From Bacteroidia bacterium (GTDB lineage Bacteria; Bacteroidota; Bacteroidia; SpSt-205): a DNA stretch of 64,000 bases. The notes beneath the pieces were generated by a model. It was given only the letters and a program-made list of their open reading frames with translations, had not been told where the DNA came from and did no database searches. The translations under genes and the position numbers were made by a program. Below, piece by piece: positions 15,837 through 24,505 of the stretch; the first letter of the stretch is position 1, and each line of letters opens with the position of its first letter. The stretch covers positions 1-64,000 of the forward strand of contig JANXCX010000011.1 in the NCBI GenBank assembly GCA_025059535.1. The letters run 5' to 3'.

Positions 15837-17499
15837 GCGAGCCCCGCCCTACATGCGCATGCCAGTAGCTGTAGCCAAAATAAATCAGCAGCCCTGCGCC
15901 CGTCCACACGCCCAAGCGTATCCAGTTCTGCATATCCAACTCCACAATAAAGTAGAGGGTGCTGATAAGACCGAGGATAGGGAGCATGGAGAGGTTATAG
16001 GAGACTACAAAGTAGCCTATTATAAGCAGAATAAGAAGAAACACCCGGTAGCGCCAGAGGCTTCCGCCTTGGCTCCAGTCCCATAGAGCGCTAAAACCTT
16101 GCGGATTAGAGAGGTAGGCCCATAGAAGTCCTATCCCTAGGAGGCCTATATAAAGCCATCGGCCTGGGATGTAAGGCACGCGGAAGCGCGGCGCGTAGGC
16201 TGCGGGAGGCCGATAGTGTAGGTAGGCTACCCCCGCACATACCACGGCAAAGGCCACCAGCGTACCCATGCTGGTCATATCTACTACGGCGGAAAGTGAG
16301 GAAAAAAACAAGGGCACGCCTACGGCCAAGCCCGTAAGCAAGGTAGCCCGGTGGGGCGTACGGAAGCGTGGATGAATGCGGCCCAGCCAGGCCGGCAGGA
16401 GCCCATCCCGACTCATCACATACCAAATGCGCGGCTGACCAATTTGAAAGACCAAGAGCACGCTAGTCATAGCGATAACCGCACTTATGGCGACTAGGCC
16501 CGTAAGGAAACGCCGCCACCCCTCACTAATAGGAAGCTGATTGAAAACATACGCTAAGGGATCAGCCACTGCAAGCGTCTTATGAGGAGCGAGTCCCGTT
16601 AGCACTAAGGCTACCCCCACATACAGAAGCGTGCAGATAAGAAGCGCTAGGATCATAGCTAAGGGTAAGTCGCGGCGCGGGTTACGGGCCTCCTCCGCCG
16701 TCGTAGAGAGGGCATCAAAGCCAATATAGGCAAAGAATACTGCCCCTACGGCGCGCATAGTGCCCGTGAAACCATTTGGCATGAAGGTCAGCCAACGCTC
16801 GGGCTGGACAAAAAACGCCCCAAGCCCTATGACAAGGAGCACGGCGCCGATCTTGAGCGCAACGAGGAGGTTATTGGCGGTACGGCTCTCTTTGATCCCT
16901 ATGTAGGCTATGGCTGTTACGAGGGCGTTGATAAAAAGTGCCGGAAGGTTGGCGATTAGGGGTATGCCGGCCCAGCGCGGCGCCTGCTGCCAGGCTTCAT
17001 AGGCTGGCCGAAGCGCTGGATCGCCCGTTTCTAAGAAGGCTTGGGCTTGTTTCCAGAGGGTAAAGGGGTCAGTACCCCAGTAAAGCGGTAGGGGGAGGCC
17101 CCAGCTGGCTAAAAGGGCCTGAAAGTAGCCCGACCAGGAAATAGCCACAGCGATATTACCGACCGTGTATTCCAGCACGAGCATCCAGCCCACCACCCAG
17201 GCCCAGATTTCGCCGAAGGTTAAATAGGCATAGGTATAGGCGCTGCCTGCTATGGGCGTGTTAGAGGCCATTTCCGCATACGCCAGCGCGGATAGCCCCG
17301 CCACAAAGGCCGCCAGCACAAATACCAGCGTAACGGAGCTTCCGGCCATAGCCGCCGCCTCGCCAATCGTGCTAAAAATCCCCGCACCTATAACCGCTGC
17401 AACCCCTAAAGCCGTAAGGTCAAAGAGGGAAAGTATGCGCCGCAGTCCTTGAGGAGGAGTAGGCTCAACCGCCTTACGCCTAAAAATAGAACGACTCAC
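15799..17499 (-). CDS. APC-family amino acid permease, cationic amino acid transporter type
   Basis: The 566-residue integral membrane protein begins with a cytoplasmic tail and TM1 carrying the APC signature 'ALGVAAVIGAGIFSTIGEAAA', then about 14 hydrophobic segments. 'AEEARNPRRDLPLAMILALL' and 'FFAYIGFDALSTTAEEARNP' are hallmarks of the CAT/YfnA subgroup. It should import an amino acid by proton symport or exchange; specificity is not readable from sequence. Its GTG overlaps the gltA stop (GTGA), so it is co-translated with citrate synthase, linking amino acid uptake to the TCA cycle. The C-terminus overlaps a convergent gene by 38 nt. Confidence 0.88.
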   Translation of the reverse strand: MSRSIFRRKAVEPTPPQGLRRILSLFDLTALGVAAVIGAGIFSTIGEAAAMAGSSVTLVFVLAAFVAGLSALAYAEMASNTPIAGSAYTYAYLTFGEIWAWVVGWMLVLEYTVGNIAVAISWSGYFQALLASWGLPLPLYWGTDPFTLWKQAQAFLETGDPALRPAYEAWQQAPRWAGIPLIANLPALFINALVTAIAYIGIKESRTANNLLVALKIGAVLLVIGLGAFFVQPERWLTFMPNGFTGTMRAVGAVFFAYIGFDALSTTAEEARNPRRDLPLAMILALLICTLLYVGVALVLTGLAPHKTLAVADPLAYVFNQLPISEGWRRFLTGLVAISAVIAMTSVLLVFQIGQPRIWYVMSRDGLLPAWLGRIHPRFRTPHRATLLTGLAVGVPLFFSSLSAVVDMTSMGTLVAFAVVCAGVAYLHYRPPAAYAPRFRVPYIPGRWLYIGLLGIGLLWAYLSNPQGFSALWDWSQGGSLWRYRVFLLILLIIGYFVVSYNLSMLPILGLISTLYFIVELDMQNWIRLGVWTGAGLLIYFGYSYWHAHVGRGSPMAPSEEAPGAP

Positions 17500-18782
17500 C
17501 CCCGCTTAGCAATCGGCACATACTCGCGGAAAGTAGACCCCATATAAATCTGGCGCGGGCGTACGATAGGCTCAGCGGCTTTGCGCATTTCCCACCACTG
17601 CGCCAGCCAGCCGGCTAGTCGCCCAAACGCAAACATTACCGTAAACATCTCCACAGGTATCCCTATAGCCCGATAGATAATACCCGAGTAAAAATCCACA
17701 TTCGGGTAGAGCCGCCGCTCTATGAAGTACGGATCGCTTAGCGCTACTTCCTCCAGCTTTTTGGCTATATCTAATACAGGGTCATGAATGCCAAGCACGT
17801 TTAGGAGTTGATCGGCCGCTTGCTTGATAATTTTAGCCCGTGGGTCAAAGTTCTTATATACCCGATGACCGAAGCCCATAAGGCGGAAAGGATCATTTTT
17901 ATCCTTGGCCTTATCTACCCATTTGTACACATTTCCGCCGTCGGCCTTTATCATTTCAAGCATTTCAATTACTTCCTGATTAGCGCCGCCGTGTAGGGGG
18001 CCCCAGAGGGCACAGATCCCCGCGGCCACCGAAGCGTAAATATTAGCCAAAGAAGAGCCTACCGTCCGCACCGTGCTGGTAGAACAGTTCTGCTCATGGT
18101 CAGCGTGTAGGATGAGGAGCTTATTTAGCGCATCTACTACGTGAGGATCAGGCGAATAGTCATAGGTAGGCATGCCAAACATCATATAGAGAAAATTACT
18201 CACATAGTCTCGCTCATTGCGTGGATACATGTATGGGTGTCCTCGGCGCTTCTTGTAAATCCAAGCAATCAAGGTAGGTACTTTGGCTAAAAGGCGAATG
18301 ATATTCCGCTCAATCACTTCATCCGATGCATAAGGGTCCAGCGATTCAGGGTAAAACGAAGAGAGAGAACACACAACCGAGGCCAGCATGCCCATCGGAT
18401 GAGCTGAAGAGGGAAAGCCGTCAAAGAATTTTTTAATGTCCTCGTGAAAAAGCATGCGCTCCTTAATTCGTCCTTCAAAATCTTCTAGCTGGGCGCGGGT
18501 AGGAAGCTCGCCGTAGATTAGAAGATAAGCCACCTCCAGATAGGAAGAGAATTCGGCCAGCTGCTCAATCGGATAACCCCGATAGCGGAGTATGCCCTGT
18601 TCGCCATCAATAAAGGTTATGTGGCTTATTGTGGAACCCGTGTTCTTGTAGCCTACATCCAGCGTGATGAGCCCCGTGCGATCGCGCAGCTTAGATATAT
18701 CTAGGGCCTTTTCGCCTTCCGTGCCTACTAAGACATCCAGCTCGTAGGTCTGATTATTATAGTGGAGGAGGGCTTTTTCCAT
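17496..18782 (-). CDS. gltA: Citrate synthase
   Basis: The enzyme condenses oxaloacetate with acetyl-CoA at the entry of the TCA cycle. The 428-residue product is a type II bacterial form with the N-terminal small beta domain ('LHYNNQTYELDVLVGTEGEKALD') and the catalytic residues in 'LILHADHEQNCSTSTVRTVGSS' (His), 'LWGPLHGGANQEVIEML' (His) and 'NVDFYSGIIYRAIGIPVEMFT' (Asp). 'GFGHRVYKNFDPRA' is also conserved. Translational coupling to the downstream permease is by GTGA overlap. It is divergent from bioD across 31 nt. Confidence 0.96.
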   Translation of the reverse strand: MEKALLHYNNQTYELDVLVGTEGEKALDISKLRDRTGLITLDVGYKNTGSTISHITFIDGEQGILRYRGYPIEQLAEFSSYLEVAYLLIYGELPTRAQLEDFEGRIKERMLFHEDIKKFFDGFPSSAHPMGMLASVVCSLSSFYPESLDPYASDEVIERNIIRLLAKVPTLIAWIYKKRRGHPYMYPRNERDYVSNFLYMMFGMPTYDYSPDPHVVDALNKLLILHADHEQNCSTSTVRTVGSSLANIYASVAAGICALWGPLHGGANQEVIEMLEMIKADGGNVYKWVDKAKDKNDPFRLMGFGHRVYKNFDPRAKIIKQAADQLLNVLGIHDPVLDIAKKLEEVALSDPYFIERRLYPNVDFYSGIIYRAIGIPVEMFTVMFAFGRLAGWLAQWWEMRKAAEPIVRPRQIYMGSTFREYVPIAKRG

Positions 18783-18786
18783 ACGG

Positions 18787-18794
18787 CGAAAATA
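18787..18794 (-). promoter_or_regulatory. -7-like promoter element for gltA (one mismatch)
   Basis: TATTTTCG on the minus strand has C in place of the third T of TTTG. It ends 4 nt before the ATG. The same TTCG variant precedes ftsW. Confidence 0.45.
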
Positions 18795-18801
18795 CTACAA
18801 A

Positions 18802-18809
18802 TACCTTTG
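18802..18809 (+). promoter_or_regulatory. -7 promoter element for bioD
   Basis: TACCTTTG ends 4 nt before GTG 18814, so a leaderless transcript is predicted. Confidence 0.62.
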
Positions 18810-18813
18810 CAGT

Positions 18814-19425
18814 GTGAGCGTTATTGTAACGGGTATCCACACCGACGTGGGAAAGACGGAGGTGGCGGCCCTCCTTACGGCTGGGCTGGGCTGGACGTAC
18901 TGGAAGCCGATTCAGACGGGCTTGCCGGCGGATCGCGAGCGGATTAGCCGGCACGGCCTGCCTACTTATCCTGAGCGGTATCACTTAGCGCTACCTGCTG
19001 CCCCGCTGGTAGCGGCACAGGCCGAAGGTATAACGATTGATTGGGCCCAGCTAGCCGCCCCCCCACCTCCTGGCCAGCTTGTCATAGAAGGCGCTGGTGG
19101 GTTATACGTCCCCATTACGCCTCGTCATTTTTTGATTGACCTTTTTGCGCAGTGGCGGCTGCCCTTGATTCTCGTTGTGCGGCCCTATCTCGGCGCTATG
19201 AATCACACCTGGCTTTCCTTGCGGGCTATCCAGGCCTACCAGCTCCCGCTTTTGGGGATAGTTCTGAATGGGACCACCGGCGATCCAAGTGAAAACTACT
19301 TTCGCCAGACCTTTGAGATACTAGGCGAGATTCCGTGGGGCTATAGCGGCAGTCTGGTGGAGGTATTTAGGGCGAGCGGTTTGGCAGCTCGTTTGCCCGA
19401 GAAGCTGCGAGCCTATGGCCTATAA
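18814..19425 (+). CDS. bioD: Dethiobiotin synthetase
   Basis: BioD closes the ureido ring of biotin from DAPA, CO2 and ATP. The 203-residue product has the P-loop 'GIHTDVGKTEVAALL' at ~6-20, 'YWKPIQTGLPADRERI' with the conserved Lys, 'VIEGAGGLYVPIT', and the guanidine/adenine-binding 'IVLNGTTGD'. It starts at GTG 18814, fixed by the promoter 4 nt upstream and the immediate 'SVIVTGIHTD'. No other biotin gene is present in the window. The stop overlaps the convergent efflux gene by 6 nt. Confidence 0.92.
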   Translation: MSVIVTGIHTDVGKTEVAALLTAGLGWTYWKPIQTGLPADRERISRHGLPTYPERYHLALPAAPLVAAQAEGITIDWAQLAAPPPPGQLVIEGAGGLYVPITPRHFLIDLFAQWRLPLILVVRPYLGAMNHTWLSLRAIQAYQLPLLGIVLNGTTGDPSENYFRQTFEILGEIPWGYSGSLVEVFRASGLAARLPEKLRAYGL

Positions 19426-20562
19426 GTTGCGCACTAAAAGTACGGGCTGACCTTCCGTAACAAGCGCCGTACCTTCGGTAAGCAGGGTATCACCGGCTTG
19501 AAGGGGACCTGCCAGCGCCGCCGCACGTCCCTCCGTAGCTAAGAGCTGCACGCCCACCCGCCGCGCAAGGCCACCCCGAGCCACATACACATAAGCCGAG
19601 GTATCCTGAAACTGCACCGCCTCAATAGGCACTACCCAAGCCTTATCCAGCACTAAGCGCGGAATACGCACATACACCGTCATATTCGGGCGCAGCCAGT
19701 TGCGCACCTCCGCTGGAATCTCCCGAATCACCACCGTATAGGCGCGACTGAGGAGGTTGAGATTTTGTGAAACTACGGCTATACGACTGGAAAATTTCGC
19801 TGGTATGTCGGGTATTTCTACTTCTACAGGCAGACCTGCCGCCCCTAGACGAAGGAAGCTCTCAGGTATATCTACCTTTATTTCCCAGCCTTCCGAACTC
19901 ATTAGACGGATGGCGGGTACGCCAGGCATGAGCATTTCCCCCAGACGCACCAGCACCCCATCTATGCGTCCAGCAAAGGGCGCCCGCACTTGAGCCAAGC
20001 GCAGCTGCTCTTCCAGAGCCGCAAGGGCTGCCTCTAAAGACTCCTTGTTGCTCTTAGCCGTAAGGTATTGCACTTCGGCGCCAATCCCTTCTTCGTACAG
20101 CTGCTTTTGCTTTTCGTAAAGCGTCTGAGCCAAACTGAGGCGGCTACGCAGCTCGCTAAGGTTTTTGCGCAGGGCTTCCGCATCCTGCTCAAGCAGAATC
20201 TGCCCCGCTTGCACAAAGTCCCCCTCCTGCACGTATAGGCGTACGATAGGTGCCGCTATGCGAGCGGTTAGCGTCACTACTCGCCGATTATCCACGCTGC
20301 CTTGAAAGCGGAGGTAGGCCTTGAAAGCCTGCGGCTCAAGCAAAAGGTAGCTTACAGGTATAGCCTTACGGGTTTGCGCCTGAGGTTCGGCCGCCTGTAG
20401 CTCCTGTTCCAGCGCTTGAATCTGCGCCTGAAGGCGTATAACCTCCCGCCGCAGCTGCTCAAGGCGCCGCTTCTTCGCCTCTAAAGAAAGATTTTTCGGT
20501 CGGGACTCGGAGTGGCACCCCCACAAGAGAAAACCTAATACGCTAATTCCCAAGTACCGCAT
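19420..20562 (-). CDS. Efflux membrane fusion lipoprotein (RND adaptor type)
   Basis: The 380-residue product starts at ATG 20562 with a lipoprotein signal ending in 'GFLLWGCHSES', so Cys is the probable acylation site. A coiled-coil segment (~30-60, 'LEQLRREVIRLQAQIQALEQEL') precedes the adaptor core: 'ARIAAPIVRLYVQEGDFVQAGQILLEQ', a helical hairpin, 'RAPFAGRIDGVLVRLGEMLMPG' and a beta-barrel. It resembles RND adaptors of the AcrA/MexA type. The start used here follows the tolC-like stop by 4 nt; a longer TTG frame lacks the signal. No pump gene is adjacent. Confidence 0.88.
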   Translation of the reverse strand: MRYLGISVLGFLLWGCHSESRPKNLSLEAKKRRLEQLRREVIRLQAQIQALEQELQAAEPQAQTRKAIPVSYLLLEPQAFKAYLRFQGSVDNRRVVTLTARIAAPIVRLYVQEGDFVQAGQILLEQDAEALRKNLSELRSRLSLAQTLYEKQKQLYEEGIGAEVQYLTAKSNKESLEAALAALEEQLRLAQVRAPFAGRIDGVLVRLGEMLMPGVPAIRLMSSEGWEIKVDIPESFLRLGAAGLPVEVEIPDIPAKFSSRIAVVSQNLNLLSRAYTVVIREIPAEVRNWLRPNMTVYVRIPRLVLDKAWVVPIEAVQFQDTSAYVYVARGGLARRVGVQLLATEGRAAALAGPLQAGDTLLTEGTALVTEGQPVLLVRNL

Positions 20563-20566
20563 AGGC

Positions 20567-21898
20567 CTATTCCATAGGAAGGGTTCCAATCGCTTTTTGC
20601 CAATCTACATACGCTAAATAGGTTTCTAAAAGCGCCGTAGTATAGTTAGTCTGGGCTTGCTCGTAGCTCGTCTGGGCTTGAAGAAGTTCTAGGTTTGATC
20701 CCACCCCTAGTTCTTGCTTGCGGCGAGTCGTACGGAGCACTTCTTCCGCCAGGGCCAAGTTGCGCTTTTGAATCTGAAGGGCCTTTAGGCTACTGAGAAA
20801 TTGCCGGCGCGCATTCTCAGCCTCTAGGGTAAGGGCTTGGCGAAGTTGAAAGAGGTCGTTTTGATTTTTTTGAAGCTCTAAACGCGCCTGCTGGATTTGG
20901 CTTGCGCGACGCAGGCCGTCAAAGAGGGGCACTTGCAGCTGAAGCCCAATAAAGGCTATGGGAAACCAGCGCTGGCGCGTATCTAAGAAGTCAAACTTGC
21001 GCCGTTGCGCTTGGGCCGTAAGCGTACCCACGAAGCTTAGAGTAGGCAAATAGCTTACTTGGTAGCGCCGCATATTTAGTTCTAAGGCGCGCCGCTGGGC
21101 CGAAAGCACCTGATATTCCCACCGTCTTGTAGGGTCAAATGAGGCTAAATCTAGAGTATCGGGCAAGCTTTGCAGAAGCTCCTCGGGTGCAAGGGTATCT
21201 GTCAGCGCAATAGGGGTTTCTAAAGGCATGCCCATTTGCAGCTTGAGGGTAAGGTAGGCTAAGGCGGTAAGCTCCTTAGCCCGCTCGTATTCGGTTTGGA
21301 GGTTAGCTAAGGCTACTTGGAGCCGCTGTACATCCAGCTTTTCGGTAAAGCCCTGCCGGTAGAGCCCTTCCGTCTGGCGGTTAAGTAGCTCTAACTGATC
21401 TACGCTTTGAGCTAGCAGGCGCAGGCGCTCCTGACTAATCAAAGCCGTATAATACGCTTTTTGTACCGCCACTACCGTCTCCGCACGAGTGCGCTGGTAA
21501 GAACGGCGGGTAAGTTCTTTTATGGCTTGAGCTGCTCGCAGCCCGACAAAGTAAGTCCCGTCAAAAATCAATTGTACCCCCGTCAGGCTTAGGTCTAAAT
21601 TGTAGGGCACCCCAAACTGCACGGGGAAAAATTCCCCCCGTATGCGCCCGCCGGTAATGAACTCACTGGGCACAAGAGAGGTGGGTATTTCTATGAAATA
21701 CCGAAAGCTGGCACTTCCTGTGATTTGCGGAAGGCCCGCCGCACGTACCTCGGCGATTTTCTGACGAGCCAAAAGGTAATCTAGATAGGCATTTTGCAAC
21801 GCCGGGGCGTGGTTCAGAGCATAGCGGATGCAATCCCGCAGGCTAAGAGCCTGAGGCGCCTGTAAAAGCATCCACAAAAGGGGTAGGCTAACGTACAT
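20567..21898 (-). CDS. TolC-family outer membrane efflux protein
   Basis: The 443-residue product has a signal peptide ('MYVSLPLLWMLLQAPQALS'), then 'SLRDCIRYALNHAPALQNAYLDYLLARQKIAEVRAAGLPQITGSASF' and a second helical repeat ending 'ELGVGSNLELLQAQTSYEQAQTNYTTALLETYLAYVDWQKAIG', the classical TolC family layout. It forms the outer-membrane exit duct for the fusion lipoprotein encoded next. The start overlaps the tetR stop by 11 nt, so regulator, channel and adaptor are one unit. Confidence 0.9.
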   Translation of the reverse strand: MYVSLPLLWMLLQAPQALSLRDCIRYALNHAPALQNAYLDYLLARQKIAEVRAAGLPQITGSASFRYFIEIPTSLVPSEFITGGRIRGEFFPVQFGVPYNLDLSLTGVQLIFDGTYFVGLRAAQAIKELTRRSYQRTRAETVVAVQKAYYTALISQERLRLLAQSVDQLELLNRQTEGLYRQGFTEKLDVQRLQVALANLQTEYERAKELTALAYLTLKLQMGMPLETPIALTDTLAPEELLQSLPDTLDLASFDPTRRWEYQVLSAQRRALELNMRRYQVSYLPTLSFVGTLTAQAQRRKFDFLDTRQRWFPIAFIGLQLQVPLFDGLRRASQIQQARLELQKNQNDLFQLRQALTLEAENARRQFLSSLKALQIQKRNLALAEEVLRTTRRKQELGVGSNLELLQAQTSYEQAQTNYTTALLETYLAYVDWQKAIGTLPME

Positions 21899-22511
21899 AG
21901 GTTTGGCGGATAAGCGGCTTATAGGCTTCCAAGGCTTGGCGGCCCTTTTCGGTACAGAAGCTGTACAGAAGCAGGAGGAGGGTCTCAGCGTAGATCTCCG
22001 CTACGCTACGCTGCACCTGCTCGGCAAAGGTGGGGTTGAGCACTACATGCAACATGACATAACTTACCCAGGGGGGTATGAAGTCCTTGGGTAGGTCAGG
22101 GCGAAAAACCCCCTCCTGAATGCCCTGCTCTAAGGAGAGGCTGAGATGCCGCAGGATTATCTGTTGAATGCGCGGAATAATCAGAAGGCGCAAATGGGGT
22201 AAAAGCCGGCGCAGCTCGGAAAAAAGTACGGGGTTGAGGGAGGTCAAAGTACCATAGGCATAGTTAGCGATAGCGGTCATAGCCGCAAGAATGTCCTGGT
22301 GATGTTTCTGCCGCAGCTCCTGCATTTTGGCCTCCATTTGGTCTAGGAGCGCCTCCGCACAGGCCGCCACTAAAGCCTCCTTAGAAATAAAATGCTCATA
22401 GAGCGTCTTTTTAGAGATGCCTAGGGCTTCGGCGATCTGGTCCATTGTCGTGGCACGTATGCCCTGCTGCATGAAGAAGCGCTGGGCGGTGGCTATAATA
22501 GCCGCACGCAC
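21888..22511 (-). CDS. TetR/AcrR-family transcriptional regulator
   Basis: With GTG 22511 as the start the protein has 207 residues. The N-terminal helix-turn-helix ('AIIATAQRFFMQQGIRATTMDQIAEALGISKKTLYEHF', read in two parts, ~3-42) is a typical TetR DNA-binding domain. The C-terminal ligand domain is unassigned. The upstream part of the longest open frame lies antisense to the omega-amidase gene, so it is not used. As the first gene of tetR-tolC-adaptor it probably represses its own operon and responds to an exported compound (inference). A clear promoter is not seen. Confidence 0.85.
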   Translation of the reverse strand: MRAAIIATAQRFFMQQGIRATTMDQIAEALGISKKTLYEHFISKEALVAACAEALLDQMEAKMQELRQKHHQDILAAMTAIANYAYGTLTSLNPVLFSELRRLLPHLRLLIIPRIQQIILRHLSLSLEQGIQEGVFRPDLPKDFIPPWVSYVMLHVVLNPTFAEQVQRSVAEIYAETLLLLLYSFCTEKGRQALEAYKPLIRQTYVR

Positions 22512-22564
22512 ACATGCCGAAACCCAAAAAACTCCAAGAAAGTTCCCAGTTTCCCCTTTGACCG

Positions 22565-22572
22565 TAGCTTTG
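22565..22572 (+). promoter_or_regulatory. -7 promoter element for the omega-amidase gene
   Basis: TAGCTTTG ends 3 nt before ATG 22576, which selects that codon over the much longer upstream frame. Confidence 0.62.
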
Positions 22573-22575
22573 GCT

Positions 22576-23388
22576 ATGGCCGAGGTGCTGCGCTTGGGAT
22601 GGGTACAATGCGACCTTGTGTGGGAAGATGTAGAAGCTAACATTACGCGGGTAGAGCGACTACTTTCGGGCGCCGAAGCGGCGGTGTGGGTGCTACCCGA
22701 GATGTGGAGCACGGGCTTTTCCATGGATCTCACTTCGGCGGAGCCGGAGGGTGGACCGGCCTGGCAAGCCATGCGCCGCTGGGCCGAAGCGAAAAACGCT
22801 CTCTTTATCGGCAGCGTCAAAGTACAGGCCGAAGGCCAAGCCCACAATAGAGCCTATTTCGTATTTCCCGATGGGCAATACACCTTTTACGATAAGCGCC
22901 ACCTCTTCCGTATGGCGGGAGAGCATCGGTATTTTGTCCCAGGCCAGAAGGCTGTAACCGTTGAGTGGCAAGGATGGCGCTTAGCTGTGCAGATATGCTA
23001 CGATTTACGCTTTCCAGTGTGGAGTGCGCGCCGGCCGGGGTACGATTATGACGTTCTTATTTATGTAGCGAACTGGCCGAGCGTGCGCCATGCGCACTGG
23101 AGCCGCCTTCTGCCGGCCCGCGCCATAGAGAATCAGGCCTATGTCCTCGGGGTAAATCGCCTAGGCCGGGATGGCCAAGGCTACCTTTACCAGGGCGGCA
23201 GCGCCCTCTGGTCGCCTAAGGGCGAACTGCTCCTCCATTCAGGCGAAGCCGAAGGGGCCTTTGTCGGCCTGCTTTCCTACACCGAGCTGGTGGCCTACCG
23301 CCGGGATTTCCCCTTTGCCCAAGATGCCGACGATTTCCAAATCCTCCTTCCTCCACCCTCTGGCTATCCACAGCGCCCTTCCCCTTAG
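22576..23388 (+). CDS. Omega-amidase, nitrilase superfamily (YafV type)
   Basis: The 270-residue product has the nitrilase Glu-Lys-Cys triad: Glu in 'VLPEMWSTGF', Lys in 'FYDKRHLFRM' and Cys in 'AVQICYDLRFPVWSA'. The overall sequence ('LGWVQCDLVWEDVEANI', 'IYVANWPSVRHAHW', 'LPARAIENQAYVLGVNR') matches YafV/Nit2-like omega-amidases, which hydrolyse 2-oxoglutaramate or 2-oxosuccinamate to repair transamination by-products. The start is fixed by the promoter and by 'MAEVLRLGWVQ'; the upstream part of the open frame overlaps tetR. It is followed after 22 nt by ftsW, which has its own promoter. Confidence 0.88.
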   Translation: MAEVLRLGWVQCDLVWEDVEANITRVERLLSGAEAAVWVLPEMWSTGFSMDLTSAEPEGGPAWQAMRRWAEAKNALFIGSVKVQAEGQAHNRAYFVFPDGQYTFYDKRHLFRMAGEHRYFVPGQKAVTVEWQGWRLAVQICYDLRFPVWSARRPGYDYDVLIYVANWPSVRHAHWSRLLPARAIENQAYVLGVNRLGRDGQGYLYQGGSALWSPKGELLLHSGEAEGAFVGLLSYTELVAYRRDFPFAQDADDFQILLPPPSGYPQRPSP

Positions 23389-23398
23389 GCCGGGGGCG

Positions 23399-23406
23399 TA
23401 CCTTCG
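23399..23406 (+). promoter_or_regulatory. -7-like promoter element for ftsW (one mismatch)
   Basis: TACCTTCG ends 4 nt before GTG 23411. It shares the T-to-C variant with the gltA element. It would drive the division cluster. Confidence 0.45.
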
Positions 23407-23410
23407 CCCC

Positions 23411-24505
23411 GTGTGGCTTAGCCTGCGGGGCGATAGACTACTCTGGGCATTCGCCTTAGGCCTAGGTTTCATAGGCCTCCTCGTAGTTTATAGCGCCACC
23501 GTAAGCTTAGTCTTTCGTTACCACCCCGAAATGCCTGAATACTACCTCGTAAAGCAGATCCTCACCTTGACCTTAGCCCTTTTTCTGGCGTACGCCGTGC
23601 ATCTTACGGACTATCGGCGCTGGGGGCCGTTATTTGAATATCTCTGGTGGCTTAGTATAGGGCTACTGGCTTATCTCTTCCTGCGCGGCAGCGGGGCTCA
23701 ACGTTGGCTTTATTTAGGGGGTATATCCTTCCAACCCTCGGAACTTGCGCGTTTCGCGCTTATGGGCCTTCTGGCCTATCGTATGGCGCTTCATGGGGAA
23801 AAGCCTTGGGGTTGGCCCGACTTACTGCCGCTCATAGTGCGGATTGGGCTTAGTTTTGCCCTTATTGCGCCCGTCAACCTGAGTAATGGCCTTTTCCTTC
23901 TGGTAAGCTCGGGGATTTTCTTGTACATAGGCGGCCTGCCTTTAGGTAAGCTTCTACGGCTAGCAGGAGTGAGCGGCCTGGCGCTGATAGTACTTTTTCT
24001 TTCGGCGCCGCGTGCGACGGTATGGCGCCAGCGCCTTTTGACCTACTGGAAAGGGGAGACCTCTCCTACCCTGCCTGCGGATGACTACCAGCGAGCCCAT
24101 GCTTCCCTGGCCGTGTATTCGGGCGGTGTGTGGGGGCGCGGACCTGGCCGCAGCCTCCAACGCTACTACCTGCCACAATCCTACTCCGACTTCGCCTTTT
24201 CCATTCTCATTGAAGAATATGGCCTGATAGGCGGCCTAGTCGTCTTAGGGTTGTATGGGGGCTTCTTAGGCCGACTAGCCGTCTGGGCCACCGCCGCCAG
24301 CGGCTTTGCCCAGCTCTTTCTAATTGGAACTTTCCTCCATACGGCCCTTCAAGTAGGCATTCACATAGGGGTGAGCTTAGAGCTTTTACCCATCACCGGT
24401 GTGCCCCTTCCTTGGATTAGTCTGGGCGGCAGCGCCCTACTAGCCCAAGCGCTTATGTTAGGGCTGAGTCTTTCCATTAGCCACGCTTTACGACAAAAGC
24501 CATGA
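23411..24505 (+). CDS. ftsW: Septal peptidoglycan glycosyltransferase FtsW (SEDS family)
   Basis: FtsW polymerises glycan strands at the division site with a class B PBP. The product (364 residues from GTG 23411) has about ten membrane segments. SEDS signatures are 'GGISFQPSELARFALMGLLAY', 'RAHASLAVYSGGVWGRGPG' and 'LLPITGVPLPWISLGGSALLAQ'. FtsW is chosen over RodA from its place in front of murG. The long upstream open frame inside the amidase gene is rejected because the promoter-adjacent GTG gives a normal N-terminus. It overlaps murG by ATGA. Confidence 0.92.
   Translation: MWLSLRGDRLLWAFALGLGFIGLLVVYSATVSLVFRYHPEMPEYYLVKQILTLTLALFLAYAVHLTDYRRWGPLFEYLWWLSIGLLAYLFLRGSGAQRWLYLGGISFQPSELARFALMGLLAYRMALHGEKPWGWPDLLPLIVRIGLSFALIAPVNLSNGLFLLVSSGIFLYIGGLPLGKLLRLAGVSGLALIVLFLSAPRATVWRQRLLTYWKGETSPTLPADDYQRAHASLAVYSGGVWGRGPGRSLQRYYLPQSYSDFAFSILIEEYGLIGGLVVLGLYGGFLGRLAVWATAASGFAQLFLIGTFLHTALQVGIHIGVSLELLPITGVPLPWISLGGSALLAQALMLGLSLSISHALRQKP

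Noticed and set aside
22512-22847. N-terminal extension of the TetR frame to 22847
   Set aside because: It runs antisense through the omega-amidase gene, and the helix-turn-helix begins normally from GTG 22511.
23171-23410. ftsW starting at 23171
   Set aside because: That stretch lies in another frame of the omega-amidase gene; the GTG at 23411 has the correct N-terminus and a -7-like element 4 nt upstream.
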